Shown here: positions 35,008 to 45,608 of the stretch, piece by piece
Layout: each line of letters begins with the position of its first letter
How positions within the stretch are numbered: position 1 is the stretch's first letter
NCBI GenBank assembly: GCA_030386875.1
Contig: CM059560.1
Coordinates: forward strand, 47,968,757-48,032,756
DNA from: Morinoia aosen
Lineage: Eukaryota; Arthropoda; Malacostraca; Amphipoda; Talitridae
DNA: 64,000 bases
Direction: 5' to 3'
The notes under the pieces: model-generated
Databases searched by the model: none
Told to the model about the DNA's origin: nothing
The model's input: the letters and a program-made list of their open reading frames with translations, nothing else
Position numbers and translations under genes: made by a program

Positions 35008-35651
35008 TGTGGTGTATTGCTACGCCAGGCACGTATTCCTACGCGCGGCCAACCACAGGGCTGCACCCGTCAGCGGGTTGCTTGTGTACACATCGTAATT
35101 TGTGTTCACGGACGCTTTGGTGTTCCAATGTGTTTATTCTGTTTAGAATTACACATGCGACGTTTTTTACGTTGTAAGCTGCTCCGTTTGAGTGGCAGGA
35201 GGTATTTTGTGGGATCTACTTCCTGACGTATGGAGCGTCAATTGGTGTGCCGACTGCCGGCCTTGGCATTATTGCGTCTGCTGCTGCCGAGTGAGGTTGA
35301 GCGCGTTTGAGCTTCCGGTTTCGCTCTTGAAGTATCGTTGCGAGATACTTGTGTTGGGTTCTTTTCCTTGTGCTGAGACACACGCAGGTAGGACCTGCAG
35401 GCGTGTCGTGTGCCTGTGAATCTGAGTGTTGTTCAGACTCACCACACTAGCTTGAAGCTAGTGTGTGCTTCCGTTTCTGCCGTGAAGTGTGTTCGTTTCA
35501 CGGCAGCGTGTGTTCACACTGGGTGTGTCCTTTGACACACGAGCTCAGGTGTGTGTCTGGCGTCGGCTGTAGGAGAGGTTTGGAGGCCGACCCGAGCTCT
35601 GGGAGCTCGGCTTTGATATTTTGGGTCTCGGGATTTGCACATCCCACTACA
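35008..35651 (+). repeat. 3' LTR of gypsy element
   Basis: 644 bp, collinear with the 5' LTR. Carries a 7-bp duplication (GACTGCC) and seven substitutions relative to it. Followed by ATATA. Confidence 0.93.
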
Positions 35652-35660
35652 ATATATATA

Positions 35661-35706
35661 CTGGCTTGTATTTGCCGGCCTCATGGGGAGCCCAAAACGG
35701 ACAAAT
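35661..35706 (+). mobile_element. 46-bp 5'-end fragment of the I/LOA-like LINE
   Basis: Nearly identical to 37889-37934: TGGCTTGTATTTGCCGGCC followed by CATGGGGAGCCC, that is, the sequence around the ORF1 start. It ends abruptly at GGACAAA. Left boundary coincides with the palindrome into which the gypsy element inserted. Confidence 0.8.
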
Positions 35707-35892
35707 TATCTAAACTGAATACGAACTCTAGTCATATGAAATTAGATTTTTTTTCTAAAAATATGCAAAGATTCTAAAATTCTAAGGCGAAAATAACTCA
35801 GCAAACTGTTTTTTGTTGAAGTCAACATCGGAAATAATGTAATTGCACTGCTCATATTATTATCCTCAGAATGGTTGCATATTGGAGGATGA

Positions 35893-36010
35893 GCCTTGAA
35901 CTTGAACATGAACTTGAAATTAAGGGCCGACAGTGTCGGGGCCTCTGTAACGGCCTACAATTTCCTCCTCAATACTCACACAAAGAAGTTCAGCGCCTGT
36001 GTACCAGGCC
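35893..36010 (-). mobile_element. Short LINE 3' fragment, antisense
   Basis: Reverse complement of the last ~115 bp of the LINE at 36290-37740: hexamer tail (TTGAACTTGAAC), terminal hairpin CCGACA-G-TGTCGG, GTAACGGCCTACAATTTCC and TTCAGCGCCTG. Confidence 0.85.
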
Positions 36011-36038
36011 AATCTGGCAATCCTGGATCCTGGTAACC

Positions 36039-36149
36039 TCTGAACTTAAAGTTGAGGGCCGACAGTGTCAGGACTTGTGTAACGGACTACGATTCCCTTC
36101 ACAATACTCACAATATCACTCAAAGAGTTCAGCGTCTGCGTGCCAGACA
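36039..36149 (-). mobile_element. Second short LINE 3' fragment, antisense
   Basis: Another reverse copy of the same LINE end (CTGAACTTAAAGTTGAGGGCC onward), about 30 bp after the first and in the same direction, truncated at nearly the same point. More diverged tail. Confidence 0.8.
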
Positions 36150-36289
36150 CACCGTGATAAGCCACTAAATATCCGGAGCGACACATAATTCTTCGGTGCT
36201 CAGTCACATTTGCGGAATTATTGCGTGACGTTATTTCAACAGCGGGCTATGTACAGAAATAAATTTAAACACGAGTAAAGTGAATGTGG

Positions 36290-37740
36290 GCATGAACTAC
36301 AAAGGATGCTTGACATTGTGAATGGATATAGTACAGATTTCAAGATGAACTTTGGTGCCGATAAAAGTAAGGTCATGGTTATAAATAGTGATGAGACTGA
36401 TAGAGACAGACTGTGGAATATTGGAGAAATCAGAATAGGTAGAACAAAAGAATACAAATATCTAGGTTGTATGATGAGTGAAGATGGATGTACTAGAACT
36501 AAAGGTGAGAAAGTGGCTAAAGCAATGCAGTGGAGTGGACGGTTAGGCAGTGTGGCCAGATACAGAGCAAACAAGTACGAATGTGTGAAAGGAATGTGGA
36601 AGTATGTTGCTGTACCTAGTGTCATGTATGGTATGAGTGCTCTTGCTTGGAATGGAAGTGATCTTGAAAAGCTGGATGTGATACAAAATAAGGTAGGACG
36701 TGTAGCATTGGGTGCTCCGAAATGGACAGCTATAGAAGCCATTAGAGGTGACCTAGGGTGGAGCCTATTTTCAGAAAGAATGATGAAAGCTGTGCTGAAT
36801 TATAAGGTGAGAATTGAAAGAATGCAGAATAGCAGGTGGGTAAGGCGAATCTTTGAATGGAATCTGAGTGTAAGCTATTGGGAGAAAGTATGTTGGGGGC
36901 ATGCAAGGAAACTCAGTATGCAAAAGATTATTCATGTTAGAATTGGGAGACCTGTGGATGACTGGAATTTAATAAATGTAGGAGGTGTAGGGCCTGAGTG
37001 GGACTGCAAGAGGTGGAAGAAAGAGATTGAGAGACAAACAAAAGAGTATGGATTGAATAAGTGGAAGCTTAGCATGATGCGGAAGCCTACACTTAACTGG
37101 TATATGAAAAAGAAAGCACCTAAGTTTGAGCTGTTCTATGATGGTAGTTTTGGAAGTCAACTCTTGTTTGCTGTGAGATGTAAGTCATTGAGTGTGAACA
37201 GACGTACATGGAGATGGAATGAGAATAATAACAGATTATGTCAGCAGTGTAATAGTGGAGTAGAGGAAACAATTGAGCATTTTGTGCTGGAATGTAGTAA
37301 GTATGAGCAAGAGAGAGAGAGTTTTATGAATGTGGTGTCTGAGCAGTATGGAGAGAATGAGTGGAATGCCAGATGTGCTGAAGATGATTGCGGTATGAGC
37401 TGTCTTGCTGGATTGGATCAGGAGTGTAATGCGAGTATCACTGAGGCTATGAAAGTGTTTCTTGTGCGTGCCTGGAGTAAGAGACAGTGACTGGAATGAG
37501 CCAGTCTGGTAGAATGGGCTGTAATGACCCAATGTGCCGGGGGATGGTGTTTTGACACACTGGCTGTCCCGGTGATGCCTTCCAATGGAGGCTTGTGACA
37601 AGGATCGTAGATCCTGAGTAGTTTAGTGGACAAGTCTGGTACCAGGCGCTGAACTCTTTGTGTGAAAATTGTGGAGGGAATTGTAGGCCGTTACAAAGGC
37701 CCCGACACTGTCGGCCCTCAAGTTCAAGTTCAAGTTCAAA
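36290..37740 (+). mobile_element. 5'-truncated non-LTR retrotransposon (LINE)
   Basis: Begins inside the RT domain just after where the YADD box would lie and runs through the ORF C-terminus, a ~215-bp 3' UTR, a terminal hairpin (CCGACACTGTCGG) and a tail of three and a half TTCAAG hexamers (37718-37740). Antisense 3' fragments of the same family lie at 26912, 35893 and 36039. Looks like typical abortive target-primed reverse transcription. Confidence 0.88.
36306..37490 (+). pseudogene. LINE RT C-terminal region, uninterrupted 394 codons
   Basis: The frame starts within the RT thumb. Seen in order: F-G-x-D-K-S-K-V-M-V-I-N (residues 17-28), E-Y-K-Y-L-G-C-M-M-S-E-D-G (RT block 7, about residue 50), a long helical region, and near the C-terminus a zinc-finger-like C-Q-Q-C ... 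E-T-I-E-H-F-V-L-E-C common at the end of arthropod LINE ORFs. The in-frame E-L-Q-R upstream of the ATG shows that the true protein began earlier; this ATG is internal. No polymerase active site, so non-functional. That 394 codons remain open suggests recent insertion. Confidence 0.85.
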
Positions 37741-37911
37741 GTAAAGCGATGATGTTCACCCTCGGAACTGTAACCAGGTTGCGGAGAACGGGACTCTGAG
37801 CGTCGGATACTTTAATAAGTCTTTGCATTTATCAACTCGATTATATTTGTGTGTGTGCGGTGTTGGAGTTTACGTATTTTTGTGAGGCATTGGCTTGTAT
37901 TTGCCGGCCTC

Positions 37912-38762
37912 ATGGGGAGCCCAAAACGGACAAAACATAAAACGAAGGGAGGGGCCTTCTCAAAGTCCCCTGCCCCATATGCAAGGCCAACAAAAGCACA
38001 AAACCTTGCAATCGCCAAACCTCTAAACCAAACTTCTGTTTCTATAGGTGAAGAAGCCAATAGCGCTTCCACTTCTGATATGCATGGAGAAGTCATGGAA
38101 ACTCAGAAAGAAAGCTTCCAAATAAACCTAAATGCACTTCAGACCCTACCCAAACTGGTGTAAAGCGTCCTAGAAGCTCATCACAGTCTTCACTACTATC
38201 AAATCTATCTCTCAATTCAGACCCAAACATTGCTGGCTTTCAAACCTGCCAGCTAGAAACAAACAATCCTGTTGCTACAACCACTGAAAACAATTTTGAT
38301 GATACTCTGCCTTCATACCAACCTCAATCAACAGGCAATCAAACACACAATGGTGGTGCCCCAGTACTTTTCATTGAACCTGCAGAAAATAATAGCAATG
38401 CTAATAAATTCCTGTCAAATGAGTTTCAACTTTCAAAACTTCTTGCCAACTCTCCTTTTGGAACAGCAGGAATTACCAACATCCATAAAAACTTCAAACA
38501 AAACATCTTCAAAATGTCTTCCACAGCTGCACCAAAAATATCCTCACTGCTAAAAATAACAGAATTAGCCCCCTGGCTGATACGCTGTTGCTTACCTGCC
38601 TACCAGTCTCAATCCATCGGTGTCATAAAACCTTTTGGGACCGATACGCTGGATTTGGAAATTGAAGAAGCCCTGGAAGAGGCAGGTTATGAAAACCTCA
38701 AAGTAACGCAAATACAGAAATCCAAAAACCAAGGCCCTACAACAATGGTAAAAATAGTTTTC
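37912..38762 (+). pseudogene. LINE ORF1 (Gag-like), N-terminal part
   Basis: ATG at 37912 in CCTCATGG context begins a basic N-terminus (M-G-S-P-K-R-T-K-H-K). An indel between about 38100 and 38150 moves the reading into another frame, which then stays open through a Ser/Asn/Gln-rich region to a folded-looking part (A-P-W-L-I-R..., G-P-T-T-M-V-K-I-V-F) typical of the region before the zinc knuckles in Jockey/I-type ORF1. The MITE interrupts directly after V-F. Confidence 0.75.
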
Positions 38763-39305
38763 GGTAAATGTAAAGGACTTGACCATAATCGATTTTCCAC
38801 TTTTTGATCAACAAAGATTGTTGATCAGACCAAAATAAACAATTTTTCTTCAATGCACTTTCCGGCGGAAATGAGTATTTTAAAAGTTAGGGCGTTAAAT
38901 GAGTTACCGGAACTCCTGTGTGCATCACCCTATTACAAACGTAAAGAGGTTGGGTCGTGAGGGGTAGCCACAGTTCTTTTAGTTTTATAGTTTTCACTAA
39001 AAGAACTGTTGCTTCCCCTCACGACCCAACCTGTTTACGTTTGTAATAGGGGGTTTGCTCTTTGTCGGCTTAATTGGCGCGCGGGAACGCCTGTTTACTT
39101 TCACGTCGGACCGCGCGGTGTATTTTTCCCCGCCTCAAACACTGGAGTTACGGTAACTCATTTAATGCCCTAACTTTTAAAATACTTATTTCTGCCGGAA
39201 AGTGCATTGAAGAAAACTTGTTTATTTTGGTCTCATCAACAATCTTTATTGATCTAAGAGTGGAAAATCGATTATGGTCAAGTCCTTTACATTTACCTAG
39301 TTTTC
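38755..39305. mobile_element. 535-bp foldback MITE with 8-bp target duplication
   Basis: Element 38763-39297 flanked by perfect TAGTTTTC duplications (38755-38762, 39298-39305). Outer arms of about 158 bp (38763-38920 and 39140-39297) start GGTAAATGTAAAGG and are near-perfect inverted repeats; inner arms of 56 bp (38928-38983 and 38996-39051) surround a 12-bp loop. The right side has about 88 bp of GC-rich spacer that the left lacks. No ORF. An 8-bp duplication fits hAT, P or Merlin-type transposition; the termini do not settle which. Confidence 0.92.
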
Positions 39306-40820
39306 CATTCTACTTCTCTCCCAGAGTACATCTATCTAAATTATCAAAGATTCAAAGTCAATCCATACATAGGTAAGCCATGGCAGTGTTACCAATGCCA
39401 AAAATTTGGACATAATGCTCAACAATGCAGAAACCAACCTTGATGTATAGCCTGTTCAGGCCCACATCAAGTAAAGGACTGTCCTTCAGGCTCCATGCCA
39501 AAATGCACAAATTGCTCTGGCTCCCACACTGCAAACTATGGTGGCTGCCCCTTTGTAAAGCAAGCAAAAACAGTGGAAAAAATTCGAGTACAGCATAAAC
39601 TTTCATATAGAGATGCTTTGGCAGAAGTCAAGCAAAACTCAACCCTAACTACAAAAAGAGACCTCCAACCAACCCATTCTTCAATGCCTATGAAACCAAA
39701 TTTACCTAAATTGACCATCAACAACTCAGCTCAAACCTCAGTAACAGTAGCCACCCAAACTGAAGCTGACTCCATCTCTCCAAATGGAATACAGTCAACA
39801 TTAAAAGAGTTGGTTTCTCTTCTATCCAAAGTACTCAACTTCTGTCAACCGCAAAATTTGACCACCGACCCTGAGCTGTTGAATAGCATTGCAAATGCAG
39901 TCATCAGCACAGTGGATCTCCACATTTCTGGTAATACAAAAGACAAACACTCAATAAGTTTAGAAGAAAACCAATCAGTTCAACAACATGCAACTGAAAT
40001 GAATCTTACAGCCAAATCCAGTTCAACCCAACTAACCACAGTATCCGTAGCCCCCAACATGTCATATAGTCGATGGCTAGAAGATGACATCTCCCCCTCA
40101 CCAGTTATTGGAGGCAAGTACTTGAAGCCTCAAATAGCCAAGCTCACTTCTATTGAACCATCTCCGGTGCTAGGAGTAGGACGGAGACATGATCCCTTGA
40201 AGTCACATCTAAACCAGCATCCTCAATCACTGAATAAAAAAGCCTACAAAATTCCTCCCCAAAAAGAACTGAAGATTCTTCAATGGAACTGCCCCAGTAT
40301 ACAAAATAAACTCTCACTTTTTAAGCTTCACTTACACTCAACTCATCCAAATGTTGTATGTTTGAGCGAGACATGGTTATCTGCTGATTTTGAGCCCACT
40401 TTTGTCAATTACACTCCTATATACTCTCATCGCCAAAATGGACAGCAAGGAGGGGGATTAGCATTGTTAGTATGCAATGACATTCCTCATCTGCCTTTAA
40501 ACTTGGTTCATTTTCCTAATGGCCAACTAGAGGTCCAAGCCCTATCCATAGCACTAAACCAGTCATGCTCCCTTGCAATCCTTAATGTCTATAATCCAAA
40601 TTGTCCTATCACCGTTCAGGAAATTAATCATTATTTCACTTCCTTGGGAAACAGCTTCATAATTCTGGGTGACTTCAATGCCCATAGCACATTGTGGGAG
40701 CCCAATAATAACCACAATACTAATAGTACTGGAAAAAACATAGAACTGTTCCTTCTCCAACACCCAAATGTTGCCCTACTCACTCCCCCATCTCCCTACC
40801 TACTACAATACTTACCATAA
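39298..40820 (+). pseudogene. LINE ORF1 zinc knuckles joined in frame to endonuclease
   Basis: Directly after the MITE, ORF1 resumes with C-Y-Q-C-Q-K-F-G-H-N-A-Q-Q-C, a second knuckle C-x-A-C-S-G-P-H-Q-V-K-D-C and a third C-T-N-C-S-G-S-H, with one in-frame TGA at 39441-39443. The same frame runs without a stop from 39495 to 40820 into an AP endonuclease: L-Q-W-N-C, L-S-E-T-W-L, G-D-F-N-A-H-S. The endonuclease end (S-D-H motif) is in the next frame, so an indel lies near 40790. No ORF1 stop separates the two proteins in this copy. Confidence 0.82.
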
Positions 40821-42703
40821 CCAACACTCTACTCTGGATCTTTCCTTCTCATCTACCAATTTCCTACCAAGTGCCTTTGTTTGCTCTGGCCCAGACCTCA
40901 CCAGTGATCATTACGCAATAACTACAACTCTTCCGTTAACCCCTCAACTGGTCCTGCATCGCACCTTACCAAGATGGAAATTTGATCAAGGCTCCTGGGA
41001 TGGATGGGTGAGATCCTTACCAGGGAGGTAAAGTGACATGATAGAAGATGTCACTATGAGTAATTCAGAACTGACACACTGCATCATAACAGCCTCCTCA
41101 GAAAATTTTCCCCAGACCAAAGAAACTGTTAACCCTCGTTTTAGTAAAATTTGGTGGAACCAAACTTGCAAAACAGCCTTTGAAAACAGAAATATAGCCA
41201 AAAAACTCTTCATAAAACAACCTACTCAAAAAAATCTTCTAGCCTTCAAACGTGCCGAAGTTCAACTTCAGTGGGATATCAAGGAAGCTAAACGTTCCTC
41301 ATGGACTAAGTTTTGCAACTCCATAACTTCAGACACCCCTCCGATACTTTGGAAAAAAATCCACAACTTGAGATCCTCTCCTCGAAAAACCCAACCTTTT
41401 GTAATGCCAACTAACATAGTGTCAGACTCGCCAGGAAAAGCTAACCTTCAGGCCTCTCATTTTGAGAAAACCTTTTCAGCACCAGCTCCTCAACCCTACC
41501 CCCACTTATATTCTATTACCTCTTTCTATTGCACTACTAAATGATAGCTCAATATGGTACAACTCTGCAATTGCAATGCATGAACTTAATAGAGTTATCT
41601 CTACTTTAAATAATACTTCTCCTGGTATAGACCGAGTCAGTAATCAACACATTAAACACTTGCCTTTATCCTACAAAGAATGGTTATTAGACATTTATAA
41701 TCAGAGCTTCAACACTGGGGACATCCCTCAATCATGGAAAAAAGCCCTTCTTCTACCCATTCCCAAACCTTCAAAACCTCCTTCAGATGTCTCCTCATAT
41801 TGTCCTATCTCTCTGCTATCTTGCATTGGGAAGTTAATGGAAGCATTAATAAAAAAACAGACTGAACTATTTTCTTGAAGATACTAATGCGCTAAGGCCA
41901 CAGCGGGGGGGATTCCGACAGAGGCTGCCTGCGGTGGACCAGGTGACAAGGTTGGAATCGGCAATTCGAGAGGCACAGATAAACAAAAATCACTTATTAG
42001 TAGCTTTTTGTGACCTTTCACATGCCTTTGACTGCGTCTGGCACACAGGCCTTCTATATAAACTCTCTAGATTGGGTGTTTACGGCAGGCTTCTCCAATG
42101 GATTAGAGAGTACCTGAAAGACCGTTGCTTCCAGATTTTCTTTGAAGGAGAACGGTCAGCTGAGAGGAAAATGAGGACTGGTGTCCCACAAGGAGCAGTC
42201 CTATCTCCCCTGCTTTTCAATGCAATGTTGAGCGACCTGCCCTCAACTTCAACAGTACAGACTGCAGAATATGCAGATGACATTATTATTTTAATTCTCA
42301 CCAAAACCTAGCTACAGCTGCGCAGAGTATCCAAGGTGCTCTAACATCTTTTCACAACTGGCCTTCAAAATGGGGCCTTGCACTGAATCTTGGAAAAACA
42401 AAATGTATGCTCTTCACTCACTCCCAAGTTACTCCCCCAACAATAATGATTGCAGGGACAACTATAGATTTTGTAGCACAACACCAAAAGCTTGGAGTAA
42501 CTCTGGACACCCCTAAATTGAACTGGTCTTCCCATATTGCTTCTCTCAAAACACATTGCATCCCACTTACAAATCTCATAAAAGCTATCTCTCACCACCA
42601 TTGGGATACTGACCAATCCCTTTTGCTCAAATCATACCGTACACTTATTCGTAGTTGCCTAGACTATGCAGCTCCCTTATATTCTACAGCCCCAAAATAT
42701 TAG
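40768..42703 (+). pseudogene. LINE ORF2: endonuclease end and reverse transcriptase, broken
   Basis: Pieces in three frames. 40768-41031: S-T-L-D-L-S-F-S-S and L-T-S-D-H-Y-A-I (endonuclease C-terminus), then a stop. 41038-41544: connecting region. 41462-41878: S-P-G-I-D, C-P-I-S-L-L-S (usually R-P-I-S-L). 41934-42311: A-F-C-D-L-S-H-A-F-D-C-V-W, G-V-P-Q-G-A-V-L-S-P and the catalytic A-D-D at 42270-42278. 42407-42703: K-L-G-V-T-L-D and Y-R-T-L-I-R-S-C-L-D-Y. At least four frame changes; not functional. Confidence 0.85.
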
Positions 42704-42812
42704 CTGCAAAAATTAAACATTATTCAAAACAACTCATATCGAATTGCGCTGGGCTGTCTCAAAACAACTCTTATAAACTCTTTAGAAATAGAAGCAACTA
42801 CACAGAACTCAC

Positions 42813-44009
42813 TTGTTGATCAATTGTACCCTCAGAATCTTACAACTCTCAGAATTCCTGAAACTTTCAAACACACCCCAGATCAGACTATTGAGCAAGA
42901 TTTCTTCTTTCCTAGCACTTGCTGCCAAAACCTTCAAAGAGTATCAACAACCCTTTCCTCGCCCAATGGTTACAACCCTGCATTCCCCATTCTCCCCCCT
43001 CATAAGAACAAGTACCATATTGATCTCAAACTTCTCCCAAGACTCATCAAAATTTTCTTCAGAATCTATTGTCCAACTCTTTCATGATCTAATCCAGACT
43101 CAATATAATTCATATTTGCATGCTTACACCGATGGCTCTCATTTTGGAAACCCCACGTCTTCCACAATAGCCGCACTGGTAATCCCATCAAAAAATGTAA
43201 CACTCAACTGGAAACTCTCTCCATTTGTCTCCTCATTTGGAGCAGAGCTCTTTGCAATTTTTGAGGCTTCAAGATGGGCACAGTATAATCTACAAGATGG
43301 GGAAGGGTATGTCATCTTCTCTGACTCCTAGTCATCCATGCAACTCATACAATCAATCAAACCAAAGAAATACATTACAATGGTATACAATATCCAGCAA
43401 ACCCTAACATCCTTGAACAATAAACATAATGTAAAACTCCAGTATATTCCAGCACACAAAGGAATTGTTGGAAATGCAGCAGCTGACAATCTTGCAAAAG
43501 CAACACACAATCTGCAGTACCGCACATTATCTCCTCTCCTCACTGAGGACATCCAGACTCGCCTACATAAACTTGTAACTGAAGAGTGGAGGAAAACCTG
43601 GCACACAGCAGTACAACAGGGGAAGGGCAGATTCTTAGCTGCAATAAAAAACTCAATAGGTGAATGGCCGTGGGCTTCTCATCCCAATCGCATGGTTGAG
43701 ACCTCAACAACCAGACTTAGACTTGGACATGTGAGACTTGCTGCACACCTGTACCGCTTTGGCCTGTCTGACCCCCCAGACTGTGAGTGTGGAGGCACAG
43801 AAACAATTGAGCATTTTCTTCTGAATTACCCAAACCACAACACTGCCCGCCGCACCCTTAATAACTACCCCAACACCATACGAGTGCCCCTAACTTTAAA
43901 AAATATATTAGGAGGAGGCCACTTCGAAGAGTCTGTGCAATTCTCAATCCTGAATGCCCTTACTCAATTTTTAAGAGACACCAAAAAAATTAGCCACATT
44001 GTAAAATAA
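42813..44009 (+). pseudogene. LINE ORF2: RNase H domain and C-terminus
   Basis: One frame with a single stop at 43329-43331. RNase H catalytic pattern present: Y-T-D-G-S (first Asp, near 43126), G-A-E-L-F-A (Glu), F-S-D-S (Asp) and A-A-D-N-L-A-K (Asp, near 43482), with P-A-H-K-G-I-V-G-N before the last. The C-terminus shows C-E-C-G-G-T-E-T-I-E-H-F-L-L, a zinc finger whose final Cys appears to be Tyr. Frame ends TAA at 44009. Confidence 0.87.
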
Positions 44010-44035
44010 TTTACTCAGCTGGAATAAAGTTAAAG

Positions 44036-45145
44036 AATATAACTAAGGAACTTATTCAAAATACCAACTTTCCTTAATAATAATGACCAGTATTTTACCT
44101 TCACTCTGGCTTAACCCACACTCCATGTAAATATTTGCAAATCTCTTGAACTGGTATGTTGGACCATTCCTTCTGAATTCCTGCAGTAATAACTAACATA
44201 ACTCAAACAGAGTTTGAGGCATCACCCGATATAACCCAGTAGTCATATTTAGTAGTTGTCACTAACAGATGCACTGGGTGATTTCTCAAATTCTTCCTTG
44301 TATTGCTCCTTCAGAGACCTTGCACACAGGCATCTTTCTTCTAAATAGTCTTGCAATCCTAGAGCCTCCAGGCTGGAGCCTCATTTAATCAACTGTTGAG
44401 ATGCATGTGGTGCTTAATAACGTAATCAGGAACCTTTTTTCAGGAAGGGATGGGAAAAACAAAAACAGGTGACTATGTCTACTCTAAAAACATATTGGCT
44501 CCCTCTTTATACAAATAATTATCCTTTACCATAGAAGTCAGAAACCCTTCCTGCTCTGCTTGGAATATTCTCATACTCTCCCTCTCCTCACGTTTTCTTT
44601 CTCTCAAGTGCTCCTATCATTTCATGACCTAAATCTACCTCACTGGGGCAACTTATCAACCCTGAACTACTTATTCCTTATTTCTGCACATCTACGCATT
44701 GAAAACTTCTTAGAGATCCCAAATCTCCTCAGTCATAAGATAAGCAAGTAAACTATGTACTTTTTACAACCTTCTAGTAAAATGTGAGAATGGATGTGTG
44801 TGTGTGTGTTTCTTTTGTTCCAGGTTCCCACAGGTTCCTTAACAACCTAGCAAACAGAAAACAGTTTAGTGATCAATGTGCTGCATCAAAAAGGTCCAGA
44901 ATAACAGAGAGAATTAGTGTCTCAAGATTCCGTACACTCACAGTGGTAAAGACTTGAGGCTGTGTGAGCTCAATCTCAATGCCTCGATAAGCCCTGAGTG
45001 AACAACAACAACATAAATTTATACACGACTGAGTAAGCACAACTTATTGGATCATCCCCTGTGTATAAGTATAATTGTGCGCAGTATGTATCGGTATACG
45101 TTAGAATGGTTAGATGCATTGGGGATCTTGTTCGAAGCTCAAGTT
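44036..45145. other. Non-coding; possibly LINE 3' UTR
   Basis: No ORF. AACAACAACAACA at 45002-45014 follows CTGAGTG and looks like a LINE 3' tail, so the LINE's 3' UTR could end here; I cannot prove that without other copies. A (GT)n tract lies at 44796-44809. Confidence 0.35.
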
Positions 45146-45238
45146 CTGCATTGATTCAACGTTCCCTTATTCCACACTGAATGGTGCTTTCATCCTGCCT
45201 CTCTTTGAAACACATCCTGCCTTTCTTTGGAACACCTT
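45146..45238 (+). repeat. Family R, partial copy R6
   Basis: Shares GATTCAACGTTCCCTTATTCC and TCTCTTTGAAACAC with the 3' third of family R (reverse complement of the left third of R2). Confidence 0.6.
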
Positions 45239-45570
45239 TTACTAATTTTCAGTGACTCATTCAGCAATTGTTTGAACTTTTTTCCAGTAACACACTGGCT
45301 GGAGGTATGCAACAAAGCTAAATATTCAAAATCCTGTATTAAAGTAGGCAGATACATAGATGATTGGTTATAGTAGTGCTAAGGAGATACATAATCTAAG
45401 TGGGATTGTAAGAAGTAGAAAAATAGTTTTTTAAACACTAACTTGAGAGTAGAAATTGGATGAGTAAGAACATAGTCAAAATTGAAATTAACCTGGTGTG
45501 CTTAAACAATGTCATAAAGGTAAAGCTATTTTATGATACAGGTTTTTGATGTTGACTTTGGTTTACAGTA

Positions 45571-45608
45571 AGATTAGATTAGATTATTAGTTAGTTTAAG
45601 CCTCCCTG
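45571..45608 (-). repeat. Family R terminus with AATCT-type tail
   Basis: AGATTAGATTAGATTATTAGT followed by TAGTTTAAGCCTCCC. It matches the left end of R2 and shows three ATTAG units outside the repeat, the only visible tail for this family. Confidence 0.55.

Larger units (their letters stand above)
29133..35656 (+). mobile_element. Ty3/gypsy LTR retrotransposon, broken pol, nested insertion
   Basis: LTRs of 637 and 644 bp (TGTGG...CTACA) flank gag-protease-RT-RNase H-integrase in that order, the Ty3/gypsy arrangement. Five-base duplications ATATA lie at 29133-29137 and 35652-35656. I count seven substitutions and one 7-bp indel between LTRs (about 98.9% identity), so it is fairly young, yet pol carries at least three frameshifts, an in-frame stop and a 1.1-kb insertion. 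Coding parts are GC-rich compared with the surroundings. No obvious tRNA primer site follows the 5' LTR. The element cannot move on its own now. Confidence 0.93.
37889..44035 (+). mobile_element. I/LOA-like LINE with RNase H, near full length, inactivated
   Basis: Encodes, in order, a Gag-like ORF1 with CCHC knuckles, AP endonuclease, RT and an RNase H domain, then a C-terminal zinc-finger remnant. RNase H after RT places it in the I/LOA/R1 group rather than CR1 or RTE. It carries about six frameshifts, several stops and a 535-bp MITE, so it is old. The 5' end lies near or before 37889. A UTR may extend to an (AAC)n-like tail near 45014; I end the firm call just after the ORF. Confidence 0.85.

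Noticed and set aside
36236-36742. 168-codon minus-strand ORF
   Set aside because: It is the antisense shadow of the LINE RT frame on the plus strand.
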